DNA from: Sediminitomix flava
GTDB taxonomy: Bacteria > Bacteroidota > Bacteroidia > Cytophagales > Flammeovirgaceae
Length of the DNA stretch: 64,000 bases
NCBI RefSeq assembly: GCF_003149185.1
Contig: NZ_QGDO01000003.1
Location: forward strand, 62,001-126,000
Reading direction: 5' to 3'
Shown here: positions 40,633 to 48,727 of the stretch, piece by piece
How positions within the stretch are numbered: position 1 is the first letter of the stretch
How the letters are laid out: every line of letters begins with the position of its first letter
Program-made: the position numbers and the translations under genes
The notes under the pieces: generated by a model
The model's database searches: none
What the model saw: the letters and a program-made list of their open reading frames with translations, nothing else
Told to the model about the DNA's origin: nothing

Positions 40633-42033
40633 ATGATTTATTTTAGACTACTTGGTGTCATTCTGATAGCCACGCTTGCTGTCATGCTACAAACTTGTAG
40701 TCTTCCTACCTATTATGAAAAGAATTTTACGTTCAATGAAGCAATTTACAGGAATGATTATGTAACTGCGGAAAAGATTTTTGATGAAAAAGCGGATAAG
40801 AAAGCAAGTGGGAAAAACCGTTTCCTTCATTTTGTAAATGGAGGGATGCTCAAAACACTACAAGGAGATTACACGAGTAGCAATGAGTATTATGAAAAAG
40901 CTTATCTGTTTACAGAAGACGAGCGTAAAAAATTCTTACAAGAAGGAGGTGCATTATTGCTCAACCCTAATCTCTCGACTTATTTCGGGGAAGATCATGA
41001 GGTGTTGATGGTTAATTATTTCAAGGCGCTTAATTATACACAATTAGGAGATTATGAAGCAGCCTTAGTCGAGTGCCGTAGGCTAAACCTAAGATTGCAG
41101 CAATTAAGTGATAAATATAAATCAGATAAAAAGTATAAGAGAGATGCTTTTATTCATACTCTAATGGGCATTCTTTATGATATTTCTGAAGACTATAACA
41201 ACGCTTTTATTGCTTACAGAAATGCAGTAAAAATCTATGAAGAAGACTATTCAACGCTTTTTAACCTGGGTGTACCAGAACAGTTGAAGAAAGACGTGAT
41301 CCGTACTGCTGATCTTACAGGAATATGGGATGAAAGAGATCGGTACATTAAAAAATTCAATATAGAATACACTCGTCCTCCCAAAGATGAATTGTCAATG
41401 TTTGTACTTTGGAATGATGGTTTAGGTCCTGTAAAAGTAGAAACAGGACTCAACTTTGCCATTATCCATAATGGAGGGGGATGGGTAACTTTTGTTAATG
41501 AGAAATACGGAATGAGCTTTCCTTATTATATAGGCAGTAATGATTTATCGGGCTTGAATTGGATAAAAATTGTGGTTCCAACATATGTTGAGCGACCTCT
41601 ACTATTTGACAAGGCTATTGTAAAAGATCAGAGTGGCGCATATGAATTGGATAAAGCAGAAAACTTGAATGCAATTGCTTTTAAAATACAGAAAGAGCGA
41701 GCGCTTATTGAGTTGGGGGAAGCTGTGGCAAGGGTGGCATTAAAGCAAGTAGCGGCTTATCAAGTTAAGAGAAATAATGAAAACTTGGGAACGCTTATGC
41801 AAGTGATCGGTAATGTCAGTGAAAGTGCAGATACTCGAAATTGGCAAACTCTACCTCACTCTATTTATTATACAAGAGTACCGATTAAGGCAGGTTCTCA
41901 AAGAATGAACCTAGAAATGCAAACAAGAAGTGGTTCTAAAACAGTTGAACCCATCACGCTTGATAGCATTTCTAGATCACTAATTTATCCTGTTTTTAAT
42001 CTTCAACCTAAGCCAAGGGCTATACGCCGTTAG
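40633..42033 (+). CDS. COG3014-family lipoprotein with TPR-like repeats
   Basis: This 466-residue protein has a signal ending in LQTCS, which serves as a lipobox. TPR-like helices fill about 35-230 (NYTQLGDYEAALVECRRL, DISEDYNNAFIAYRNAVKIY). A beta-rich C-terminal domain follows. The family typically sits next to LpoB and is thought to act with it at the outer membrane in peptidoglycan synthesis; its biochemical role is not known. Its stop codon overlaps that of the convergent Nif3-like gene. Confidence 0.85.
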   Translation: MIYFRLLGVILIATLAVMLQTCSLPTYYEKNFTFNEAIYRNDYVTAEKIFDEKADKKASGKNRFLHFVNGGMLKTLQGDYTSSNEYYEKAYLFTEDERKKFLQEGGALLLNPNLSTYFGEDHEVLMVNYFKALNYTQLGDYEAALVECRRLNLRLQQLSDKYKSDKKYKRDAFIHTLMGILYDISEDYNNAFIAYRNAVKIYEEDYSTLFNLGVPEQLKKDVIRTADLTGIWDERDRYIKKFNIEYTRPPKDELSMFVLWNDGLGPVKVETGLNFAIIHNGGGWVTFVNEKYGMSFPYYIGSNDLSGLNWIKIVVPTYVERPLLFDKAIVKDQSGAYELDKAENLNAIAFKIQKERALIELGEAVARVALKQVAAYQVKRNNENLGTLMQVIGNVSESADTRNWQTLPHSIYYTRVPIKAGSQRMNLEMQTRSGSKTVEPITLDSISRSLIYPVFNLQPKPRAIRR

Positions 42034-43130
42034 ACAAAATATTGAATTGGATTTGTATTTGTATCGCAACTGATAACAGGGAATACGTCTTTAGCTTGTT
42101 CTTTTACATAAGAAACCAAAATATCTTTGGTGAAAATCTCACTTTCATAGTGCCCGATATCTGCAATTATGATTTGCTCTTCAGCATCAAAGAATTCGTG
42201 ATATTTGAAGTCTCCTGTAATATAAATATCTGCTCCCGCAGCTTTAGCTCTATGAAGTAAAAAGCTACCAGCTCCACCACAAACGGCTACTTTTTTGATT
42301 TTTCCATCCGTCAATTTTGTGTGACGAATGCAAGAAAGCTCCATTTTATCTTTAAGGTATTTAAGGAATTCAATCGGCTCCATTTCATTTTCTAGAGAAC
42401 CAACCATTCCAGAACCAACCTCTTGATTGACATTTTCGAGTTGATGTAAATAGTAGGCAACTTCCTCATAAGGGTGAGCTGTTTGTAATGCTCTCAAAAC
42501 TTTAGATTGAATATGTGAAGGGAAGATCACTTCAATTCTAGTTTCTTCGACTTGCTCAAGTTTACCGTTTTCTCCAATATGAGGATTTGCTTTATCGTTT
42601 GGTTTGAATGTACCAACACCATTCGTTTGAAAACTACATTCTTGATAATTTCCGATGTGACCAGCTCCAGCGTCTGAAAGGGCTGTTAAGACTTTATCTT
42701 TGTCAGCTTGAGGGACAAAAGTGGTGAGTTTGGCTAATAATTGTCCTTTAGGAGCTAAAATAGAACGCTTTTGTAAACCTAATCTTTCACAGATATGATC
42801 ACTAACTCCTCCAACTACATTATCTAGATTGGTATGAATGGCATAAATTGCGATATCGTTTTTAATCGCTTTTATGATTGTTCTTTCCACATAATCTTTA
42901 CCATTCAATTTTTTCAATCCTTTAAATATAATTGGGTGGTGTGCCACAATCATATTACAACCTTTCTGAATGGCTTCATCTATAATTTCTTCGGTACAAT
43001 CCAACGAAACCAAAATACCTGTAATTTCTTGGTTATGCGAACCTGTGATTAGTCCACTATTATCATAACTTTCTTGATAGGCTAATGGAGCTATTTTTTC
43101 GAGATGTGAAGTGATATTTGCTACTATCAT
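42030..43130 (-). CDS. Nif3-like dinuclear metal centre protein
   Basis: This 366-residue cytoplasmic protein belongs to the Nif3/YbgI (DUF34) family. Metal-binding motifs are visible: VAHHPIIFKG, AIHTNLDNV near the N terminus and ADIGHYESEIF near the C terminus. The family's middle insertion (about 130-235, PII-like) is present, giving the long form. It forms hexameric rings with two metal ions per subunit. A GTP cyclohydrolase-type or metal-hydrolase activity has been proposed, but the role is not settled. It is followed on the same strand by no other gene, and its stop codon is interleaved with the convergent neighbour's. Confidence 0.94.
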   Translation of the reverse strand: MIVANITSHLEKIAPLAYQESYDNSGLITGSHNQEITGILVSLDCTEEIIDEAIQKGCNMIVAHHPIIFKGLKKLNGKDYVERTIIKAIKNDIAIYAIHTNLDNVVGGVSDHICERLGLQKRSILAPKGQLLAKLTTFVPQADKDKVLTALSDAGAGHIGNYQECSFQTNGVGTFKPNDKANPHIGENGKLEQVEETRIEVIFPSHIQSKVLRALQTAHPYEEVAYYLHQLENVNQEVGSGMVGSLENEMEPIEFLKYLKDKMELSCIRHTKLTDGKIKKVAVCGGAGSFLLHRAKAAGADIYITGDFKYHEFFDAEEQIIIADIGHYESEIFTKDILVSYVKEQAKDVFPVISCDTNTNPIQYFV

Positions 43131-43183
43131 GTCTTAATTTTTTTAGCAAAGATATCAAATTAGAGTGCAAGAGAAAGGACTTC

Positions 43184-44002
43184 TCAATTCAGTTTGATAC
43201 CTGTAGCAAATCGACCTGTAATTCCTTTATCAAATCGTGAGGAGAAAAAAGTGTCATGATTTTCATAAGTACATATTCCTAAAACCTCAATGTTTGAATC
43301 TGGAATACCTTTTTCTATTGCTTGAAGCTTATTGGCTGTCCATAAGTCTAAATGAGCTTTTCTGTCAGTTTTGAAATTTGAAAAAATCTGTTCATGAAAT
43401 TGAGGGAATGCATCTTTAAAACTACTGACCACTTCTTCTCCAACTTCATAGTTTTTTTGAGAAATGGATGGACCAATACCCATTTTTATACTTTTAGGTT
43501 TAGACTGAAATGTACGAATCATCAAATCGATGGTATTTTGTAAAATGCCTTGAACACAACTACGCCAGCCAGCATGAATAGCAGCTACAACTTCTTTCTC
43601 AGAGTCATAAAGAAGAATGGGTACACAGTCCGCTGCAAGAACATTAATCCATTGTTTTTTCACATTAGTAATGATTGCATCTGTCTCACGTAAGAAATCA
43701 TCCTGTTCTTGAGTAGTGGAATTGAAAAAATGCTCATTTAAGACCTTAACATTACCACTATGTGTCTGTTGAGGGAATGTCATTTTATCAACTTCTGATA
43801 CTAATTTTTCTGCAAGGGCAAGCCTGTTTTTTAAGAAATTTTCAGGATTATCCTTTGTGTTTTTGCCAAGATTTAAAGAATCATAAGCGCCGATACTATG
43901 TCCTCCTTGTCGAGTAGAAATATAATGTTCGATATTTTTGAAGCTTTGAAAGCTCTCAAAGTGATATAGTTTGATTTCATTTTTATCTAGACTATTCGAC
44001 AT
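43184..44002 (-). CDS. pgeF: Peptidoglycan editing factor / multicopper polyphenol oxidase family (YfiH)
   Basis: This 272-residue cytoplasmic protein has the PgeF signature metal ligands in PQQTHSGNV, AADCVPILLYD and AAIHAGWRS. The family purges mis-assembled (serine-containing) UDP-MurNAc peptides; some members act on purine nucleosides or polyphenols. It starts 53 bases upstream of the Nif3-like gene, in the same direction, so the two are likely one transcript. Confidence 0.94.
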   Translation of the reverse strand: MSNSLDKNEIKLYHFESFQSFKNIEHYISTRQGGHSIGAYDSLNLGKNTKDNPENFLKNRLALAEKLVSEVDKMTFPQQTHSGNVKVLNEHFFNSTTQEQDDFLRETDAIITNVKKQWINVLAADCVPILLYDSEKEVVAAIHAGWRSCVQGILQNTIDLMIRTFQSKPKSIKMGIGPSISQKNYEVGEEVVSSFKDAFPQFHEQIFSNFKTDRKAHLDLWTANKLQAIEKGIPDSNIEVLGICTYENHDTFFSSRFDKGITGRFATGIKLN

Positions 44003-44276
44003 ATTATATAAAATTTTGAAGATGATTTATCTTGATTTAACAGTAGTGATTAAACGAGTGTAATCTTTTGTTAACAAAGTGCAAAAAGCCAAAATTACTG
44101 TATCACTTTTCTCAAATTTGCGTTCATCATAATGCTTCCACAGTAAAGACATATTTGTTTCTTAAGAGTAGAAGTTAGAAAGTGAAATAGCTTCAATCAA
44201 GCTAAGGATTTTTCAGTAAAGAAGTAATGAACCCAAAGTCTTAATCTTTGGTTTTAGTAATAAAGAAATTAATCAG

Positions 44277-44297
44277 AAGGCATTTATGTGCCTTTTT
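44277..44297 (+). terminator. Plus-strand terminator-like hairpin without a gene
   Basis: AAGGCA and TGCCTT pair around a six-base loop, followed directly by TTT. Confidence 0.5.
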
Positions 44298-44347
44298 CAA
44301 AAGATATTCTCATTTTTTAATTGGTTTTAGTTTTTAGCTAAGTTGTT

Positions 44348-44385
44348 AGAGTTACAATCATATTGATTGTAACTCTTTTGTTTTT
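44348..44385 (+). terminator. Strong plus-strand terminator without a gene
   Basis: AGAGTTACAATCA and TGATTGTAACTCT form a perfect 13-base-pair stem with a three-base loop, followed by TTTGTTTTT. Confidence 0.8.
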
Positions 44386-44432
44386 AATATTTTGAGTTGG
44401 GGTTTTCGAATTTTACATTCATAAGTTGATAT

Positions 44433-44476
44433 AAAAATAAGCTCTATTTTACCACGGTAAAATAGAGCTTATTTTT
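44433..44476 (-). terminator. Very strong terminator of the L,D-transpeptidase gene
   Basis: A perfect 21-base-pair stem (44433-44453 with 44456-44476) has a minimal loop and an A/T-rich outer part that gives a T run on either strand. It lies 19 bases after the transpeptidase stop codon. Confidence 0.9.
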
Positions 44477-44495
44477 ATTCGTTTAACAGTAGATT

Positions 44496-46613
44496 TTATT
44501 CTTCAAGTAACTTGTTATTTAGTGAGATTTCAGAAATGATATGGAGTTTGTTACTATCTTTTTTGTATTGGCTGAAGTACTCTTCTGAGGTCAGTATAAT
44601 ACCTAAAGTCCATGTCCCATATTGCTTCATATGAGGAGTTAGATTACCATAAATATTAGATTCGTAACTTGTGGAAAACCTTAGTAATTCAGCTTGTCCT
44701 AATTGATCTAATTTGATCATTAGCTCATCATCATCAAAAGTAGATTTATAGTTTTGATAGCCTGTCTCATCATTCTTATTTTTCAAGAAACCATCCGCTA
44801 CACCTCTTTTTCTTAATTCCATTTCACCGATTGCATAAATGTAAGCCTGAGCAAGAAAGCCATCTTCAATATTCATAGGTTCACTCTTTTTACCTTCTTC
44901 TGAATTTATACTTTCTAAATTCCCTTCTTGAGTGAGATATGGTGTTAACCATTTCAAGTCTTTCCGATTTAGAATCTTGAAGGGCTTACTTTGATGGAGT
45001 CCATCTAAATATTCTAAGTAGTATAATACACGTTCTCTTTCTGTAGATAAGCAAAACCCTAAACCTACAGAATCAGATTCACTTTGATTTTGATTTTCTT
45101 TTAACGGAATGAAATCAATTTCAATTTGAGAGGTAAGGTCTTCTACATTGATTTCAAATTTAGATAATTCTTCTTCTAATCTGTGAAGGATATATTTTTT
45201 AGTAGTTTCAACTCTTTTACTGATAATATCAATACTTTCATTTTGACTTATGAACTGTGACGAGTTTTTACTTTTTACATTGAATTTATTGCCAATGTAT
45301 TTGCCGTCAAGATCAAAATTATATCTGAAGGTTTTGTGTTCAAGATTTTCAATTTCATCCTTCTGAAAGTACCAATCTTTCATTGCGGTTTCAGGGAGAG
45401 GAAGAGCAGAAGCTATTTTAAGTTTTGCATTTATGTTTCTGTCATTGATAAAACCTTTTGTTAATGGCTGAATCAATTGGTGTTCCAAGTTCTTTTTAAA
45501 GTTTGGAGTTCCCTCTTCACAAAACATACTGTCATACATAAATGAAAAAGAAAATGAGAAGGAATATGTATCTTCTAAATCATTGGCGACAAAAGTCGGA
45601 GTTCTGTGCCTTGATCTCGGGCTATGAAATGCTACGGCATCAATAAATACAGGCAGAGTATTTTGAACAGAGATAATTTCAGAAAGTAGATAACTAAAAA
45701 TACTAGAAACTCTTACACAGCCACCCGAAAGTGCAAAGCCTAATTGCTCAACTCTGTTTGTGCCATGAATATATAATTGTCTAAGCCCTGAGTTTGAGTT
45801 ATTGATATAATATACGGACGTATCTTTATTATATAAGTATTTCGGTGCTTCAATAGGAATGTGTTTTTTTCCATCATTCTGACCTATCAATCCAAATTGA
45901 TTAGAAACGATATATGCTTTCTCCTTTTCATCTGGATTATATTTTAAGGATTTAGAAACATCTAACCATTCTCTTTTTTCAATTTTTCTATAGATATCCA
46001 GTGCTCCTCCCATCATAGTTTGGGCTTCCCAACTTTTTTCATCGAAGAGACTATAGACATTGAATAATCCTAAGGGGGTTCTTCCTGAATCTGGGCTATA
46101 TCCTATACCTTTCCAAGCAGTTGATATTTTGATTTCAAGAATACTAGCATCTCGCATATTCACAAGATAGGCTCTTTGTCCTCCTCTGTTATCTCCAATA
46201 GCATTGACTAAGAGCGCAAAACCATTTTTAATATTTTCAGTATTTCTAAGATAATTTAGTTGTTTACTGAATTTCTTACGGACAAGGATGTATTTCCTAT
46301 AGTTATGATTCGGAGAAAGAACTTTTCCTGTAAAGGTAGCGTGGTCGAACATCAACTGTTTTTGATGTTCACTTAATGAATCGAAGGAAATTTGAATTTT
46401 TTCAAGAAATGAATTACAAGCTCTAGAAAGTTCTGACGACATATATTGCTTTTCAGCATTGAGTTGTTGTACTGCAATAATGTCACTTAATTGAGCACTA
46501 CTTTTTGATAATAGGGAGTCTGACTCATGGTTTCTAGAAGAAGCTACGAGCACAGATAGGGTAGATACGAACACTAAGGTGTTCATAATTAGGTGATTGA
46601 TAATTTGGTTCAT
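44496..46613 (-). CDS. Exported L,D-transpeptidase (YkuD-type) with long C-terminal region
   Basis: This 705-residue protein has an N-terminal signal or anchor (about 5-25). The catalytic L,D-transpeptidase domain (about 125-335) carries the His283-Gly-Thr-Asn and Ser-Gly-Gly-Cys299-Val-Arg motif, where Cys299 is the nucleophile. It would form or remodel 3-3 cross-links, or attach proteins to peptidoglycan, in the periplasm. The roughly 370 residues after the catalytic domain are polar and match no family I know; they contain many K/E/N stretches and no membrane segment. The gene stands alone between two gaps. Confidence 0.88.
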   Translation of the reverse strand: MNQIINHLIMNTLVFVSTLSVLVASSRNHESDSLLSKSSAQLSDIIAVQQLNAEKQYMSSELSRACNSFLEKIQISFDSLSEHQKQLMFDHATFTGKVLSPNHNYRKYILVRKKFSKQLNYLRNTENIKNGFALLVNAIGDNRGGQRAYLVNMRDASILEIKISTAWKGIGYSPDSGRTPLGLFNVYSLFDEKSWEAQTMMGGALDIYRKIEKREWLDVSKSLKYNPDEKEKAYIVSNQFGLIGQNDGKKHIPIEAPKYLYNKDTSVYYINNSNSGLRQLYIHGTNRVEQLGFALSGGCVRVSSIFSYLLSEIISVQNTLPVFIDAVAFHSPRSRHRTPTFVANDLEDTYSFSFSFSFMYDSMFCEEGTPNFKKNLEHQLIQPLTKGFINDRNINAKLKIASALPLPETAMKDWYFQKDEIENLEHKTFRYNFDLDGKYIGNKFNVKSKNSSQFISQNESIDIISKRVETTKKYILHRLEEELSKFEINVEDLTSQIEIDFIPLKENQNQSESDSVGLGFCLSTERERVLYYLEYLDGLHQSKPFKILNRKDLKWLTPYLTQEGNLESINSEEGKKSEPMNIEDGFLAQAYIYAIGEMELRKRGVADGFLKNKNDETGYQNYKSTFDDDELMIKLDQLGQAELLRFSTSYESNIYGNLTPHMKQYGTWTLGIILTSEEYFSQYKKDSNKLHIISEISLNNKLLEE

Positions 46614-46890
46614 GGGTATTAGAGTTAAACCAAGGTTTTATCTAATTGGGTTGTTAGTATATTGGGTATTCTTTATTAGGTACTTGTACAAACAACTTGC
46701 ACATAATTACAAAGCTGAACATTAAATCCATGAGCACAGTTGCCTTTTCCTGTATAATTTAAAGAGTCTCTCTAAATATTACCACGAAAAGTACTTGATT
46801 ACAGAATCTTATGCTTTTAGTGGCGTATTTCTGCCTTAAGTGCTCTATTTCAGATTTTAGAATAAATTTGAGAAAAGAAACGGAGAGTAG
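46614..46890. other. Intergenic region upstream of the rpsU promoter
   Basis: This AT-rich divergent region lies between the transpeptidase gene and rpsU. I see no supported coding frame and no strong hairpin. Confidence 0.4.
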
Positions 46891-46921
46891 TTCTTTTTTG
46901 TAATATAGTTTTGTACCTTTG
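46891..46921 (+). promoter_or_regulatory. rpsU promoter
   Basis: TACCTTTG (46914-46921) matches TAnnTTTG, with a T-rich -33 region (TTCTTTTTTG) upstream. An overlapping alternative, TAGTTTTG, lies at 46906-46913. Either gives a short leader ending at a strong ribosome binding site. Confidence 0.55.
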
Positions 46922-46936
46922 CTAACCGTAAATATT

Positions 46937-46944
46937 AAAGGAGG
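46937..46944 (+). promoter_or_regulatory. Exceptional full Shine-Dalgarno sequence of rpsU
   Basis: AAAGGAGG lies seven bases before the ATG at 46952 and is fully complementary to the 16S anti-Shine-Dalgarno. Other genes in this window lack such a site. In Bacteroidota, bS21 helps hide the anti-Shine-Dalgarno, and rpsU is a known exception with a strong site, consistent with autoregulation. Confidence 0.9.
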
Positions 46945-46951
46945 AAAAATA

Positions 46952-47146
46952 ATGATTGTTGTAAACGTAAAAGAAAACGAGTCTATCGATAGAGCTCTAA
47001 AACGTTTCAAGAAAAAGTTTGAAAGAACTAAAGTTCTAAGACAAATTAGAGGTAGAGCATATTATACTAAACCATCTGTTGTTACTAGAACATCAAAATT
47101 GAAAGCTGCGTACAAGCAAAAATTGTATGCTGAGCAAAACTTCTAG
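46952..47146 (+). CDS. rpsU: Small ribosomal subunit protein bS21
   Basis: This 64-residue basic protein of the 30S platform matches bS21: IVVNVKENESIDRALKRFKK, then GRAYYTKPSVVTR and a lysine-rich tail. The start is fixed by the Shine-Dalgarno sequence at 46937-46944, not by an upstream in-frame codon at 46919. In Bacteroidota ribosomes bS21, with bS6 and bS18, binds the 3' end of 16S rRNA and blocks Shine-Dalgarno pairing. It has its own promoter and terminator. Confidence 0.97.
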   Translation: MIVVNVKENESIDRALKRFKKKFERTKVLRQIRGRAYYTKPSVVTRTSKLKAAYKQKLYAEQNF

Positions 47147-47170
47147 GATTTACTAGGTTTTGTTTATCCG

Positions 47171-47202
47171 AAGCTCATCTTATTAAAAGATGGGCTTTTT
47201 TC
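47171..47202 (+). terminator. rpsU terminator
   Basis: AAGCTCATCTT and AAGATGGGCTT form an 11-base-pair stem with one wobble pair, followed by a T run. Confidence 0.88.
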
Positions 47203-47528
47203 TTACCTGAGTTTTTCAAGACTACTTTTTAATTATGAGCTTTCTGAGTATTTTTTTCGTTATATTAGGTAAGATTAAAAAAATGTTAAGCCAATGAAAA
47301 TTTTCTCATCTTATTAACTGTTGGTTTACAGTGTGCTATAGCTATTATGAACATAAACAAGTACAAAAGTTCATTAAAATAGTAAAAATTATGTAACTAC
47401 AGTCTCACGTTCACGTATTGTATAGCATAAGTATTTTGATACTAAAATATTAAAGAGTCATCTTAAAATGTTTAGGTAGCAGATGACCATCAGTTTTCTT
47501 TTTTTCTAACTTTAAAACAGTTTTCGAT
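47203..47528. other. Intergenic region between rpsU and the hibernation factor gene
   Basis: This region is AT-rich and has no coding frame. A seven-base inverted repeat (GTCATCT/AGATGAC, 47457-47487) lies about 40 bases before the next gene. TAACTTTA near 47507 is one base from the -7 consensus. Confidence 0.45.
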
Positions 47529-47837
47529 ATGAAATTAGACTTCCATTCAGTTCATTTCAAAGCAGACCAAAAATTGTTGGACTTCATTCAAAAAAAAGTA
47601 GATAAATTGGAACATTTCTACGACCGATTTATTGATGGTGAGGTATTCTTGAAGGTAGAAAAAAACGGAGATAATAGCAGAGATAACAAAGTAGTTGAAA
47701 TTATTCTTAACCTTCCTGGTGAAACTTTAGTTGCTAAAAAGCATAACAATTCATTTGAGGCTGCTACAGATGAAGCAACAGAATCATTAAGAAGACAAGC
47801 TAAAAAACATAAAGAAAAAACATACGAAAAGCACTAA
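47529..47837 (+). CDS. hpf: Short ribosome hibernation-promoting factor (HPF/RaiA family)
   Basis: This 102-residue protein has the beta-alpha-beta-beta-beta-alpha fold of HPF/YfiA: KLDFHSVHFKADQKLLDFIQ, then KVDKLEHFYDRFIDGEV and a basic C-terminal helix. It lacks the C-terminal dimerisation domain of long HPF, so it is the short form. It would bind the 30S decoding and tRNA sites in slow growth and inactivate ribosomes. It follows rpsU but has a separate upstream region and terminator. Confidence 0.95.
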   Translation: MKLDFHSVHFKADQKLLDFIQKKVDKLEHFYDRFIDGEVFLKVEKNGDNSRDNKVVEIILNLPGETLVAKKHNNSFEAATDEATESLRRQAKKHKEKTYEKH

Positions 47838-47872
47838 TTTATATGATCTAATAAAATCATTTTAGCTACCTA

Positions 47873-47914
47873 AAAACAAAAGCTTCCTTCATTTAAAGGA
47901 AGCTTTTGTTTTTT
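47873..47914 (+). terminator. hpf terminator
   Basis: AAAACAAAAGCTTCCTT and its complement form a perfect 17-base-pair stem with a six-base loop, followed by TTTTTT. Confidence 0.92.
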
Positions 47915-48015
47915 CTTTACTTTCCTAGTTCAAAGCTCTGATTTATAGTGTTTTTATTCCTTGATTTTTTTTCTAATTTGATAAAGAAATAAAACGATTA
48001 CTTAGCCTTTGATCT

Positions 48016-48462
48016 ATGCAATTCCATTTTCAAGAACTATTGGATTTTGATCTTTATGCAAATGAGAAATTTTTTGACATCCTAGGTGCTATCAAGGAAG
48101 AGCGAATTCCAAGGGCTGCTATCCGACAAGTTAGTCATCTTTTGAATGCACATTCCGCTTGGAATAGTCGAATTCTGAAAAAGGCGAGTTTATATGGGAT
48201 TTGGGAAATTCATGAACGAGATAACTTCCGAGAAATAGGGGAGGATAATTTTACGCTTACTCGGCAGATCATCGAGGAGTTACCTCTAAATATGAGTATT
48301 AGATATGAAAACTCTAAAGGGGAGCCATTTACCAATAGTCTATCTGATATACTTTTTCATATTTTTCATCATTCTAATTATCATAGAGCTCAAACCGCAA
48401 ATATTTTACGAGATAATGGGGTTTCACCTCCAGAAACCAACTATATTTTTTATAAACGATAA
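48016..48462 (+). CDS. DinB-like four-helix protein
   Basis: This 148-residue cytoplasmic protein has the DinB/YfiT four-helix-bundle pattern. It includes the three-histidine metal site, with a first histidine in VSHLLNAHSAWN and the pair in LFHIFHHSNYHRAQ. Family members are metal-dependent enzymes, often thiol transferases, and some are damage-induced. No operator is seen. It stands alone before the POT transporter gene; the 265 bases between hold nothing I can support. Confidence 0.88.
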   Translation: MQFHFQELLDFDLYANEKFFDILGAIKEERIPRAAIRQVSHLLNAHSAWNSRILKKASLYGIWEIHERDNFREIGEDNFTLTRQIIEELPLNMSIRYENSKGEPFTNSLSDILFHIFHHSNYHRAQTANILRDNGVSPPETNYIFYKR

Positions 48463-48727
48463 TACTTATTAAGAATTATTTCTGCAGTAATTAGCATTAT
48501 CTTGGTAAATTTTGACTCTTTTATTGTCTCAACCTACTTTCATTAGGTTTCTAACACAGTTCATAATGTATTTTTTATTTTATTGTTCTGACCTTAGATT
48601 CTATATGGAGTGTTGTCTGTGGGCAATAGAAAATATTTATGGTTGGATTATTTTTGTATATATTTGCACAATCACAAGTATAAGAGAAAATATACGCATT
48701 TGATAAAATAAAGTTACCAAAGAGATT

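Larger units (their letters stand above)
44121..44385 (+). ncRNA. Candidate small RNA defined by orphan terminators
   Basis: Two plus-strand terminators (44277-44297 and 44348-44385) have no plus-strand gene before them, since pgeF is transcribed the other way. CAAATTTG at about 44113-44120 is one base from the -7 consensus and could start a transcript of roughly 170 or 260 bases. I do not recognise an RNA family. The boundaries are guesses. Confidence 0.35.
44003..44495. other. Gene-free gap with plus-strand terminators
   Basis: This 493-base stretch lies between the minus-strand pgeF and L,D-transpeptidase genes. It holds no plausible protein frame. It contains two plus-strand terminator-like hairpins, a further 9-base-pair imperfect hairpin at 44229-44255, and the minus-strand terminator of the transpeptidase gene. 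Confidence 0.7.

Noticed and set aside
46759-47010. 83-codon minus-strand frame over the rpsU start
   Set aside because: It covers the rpsU promoter and Shine-Dalgarno on the other strand and has no family resemblance.
48512-48703. 63-codon frame between the DinB-like and POT genes
   Set aside because: It begins with a non-ATG codon and is rich in F, I, Y, C and W, as expected from AT-rich non-coding DNA. No signal or family is visible.
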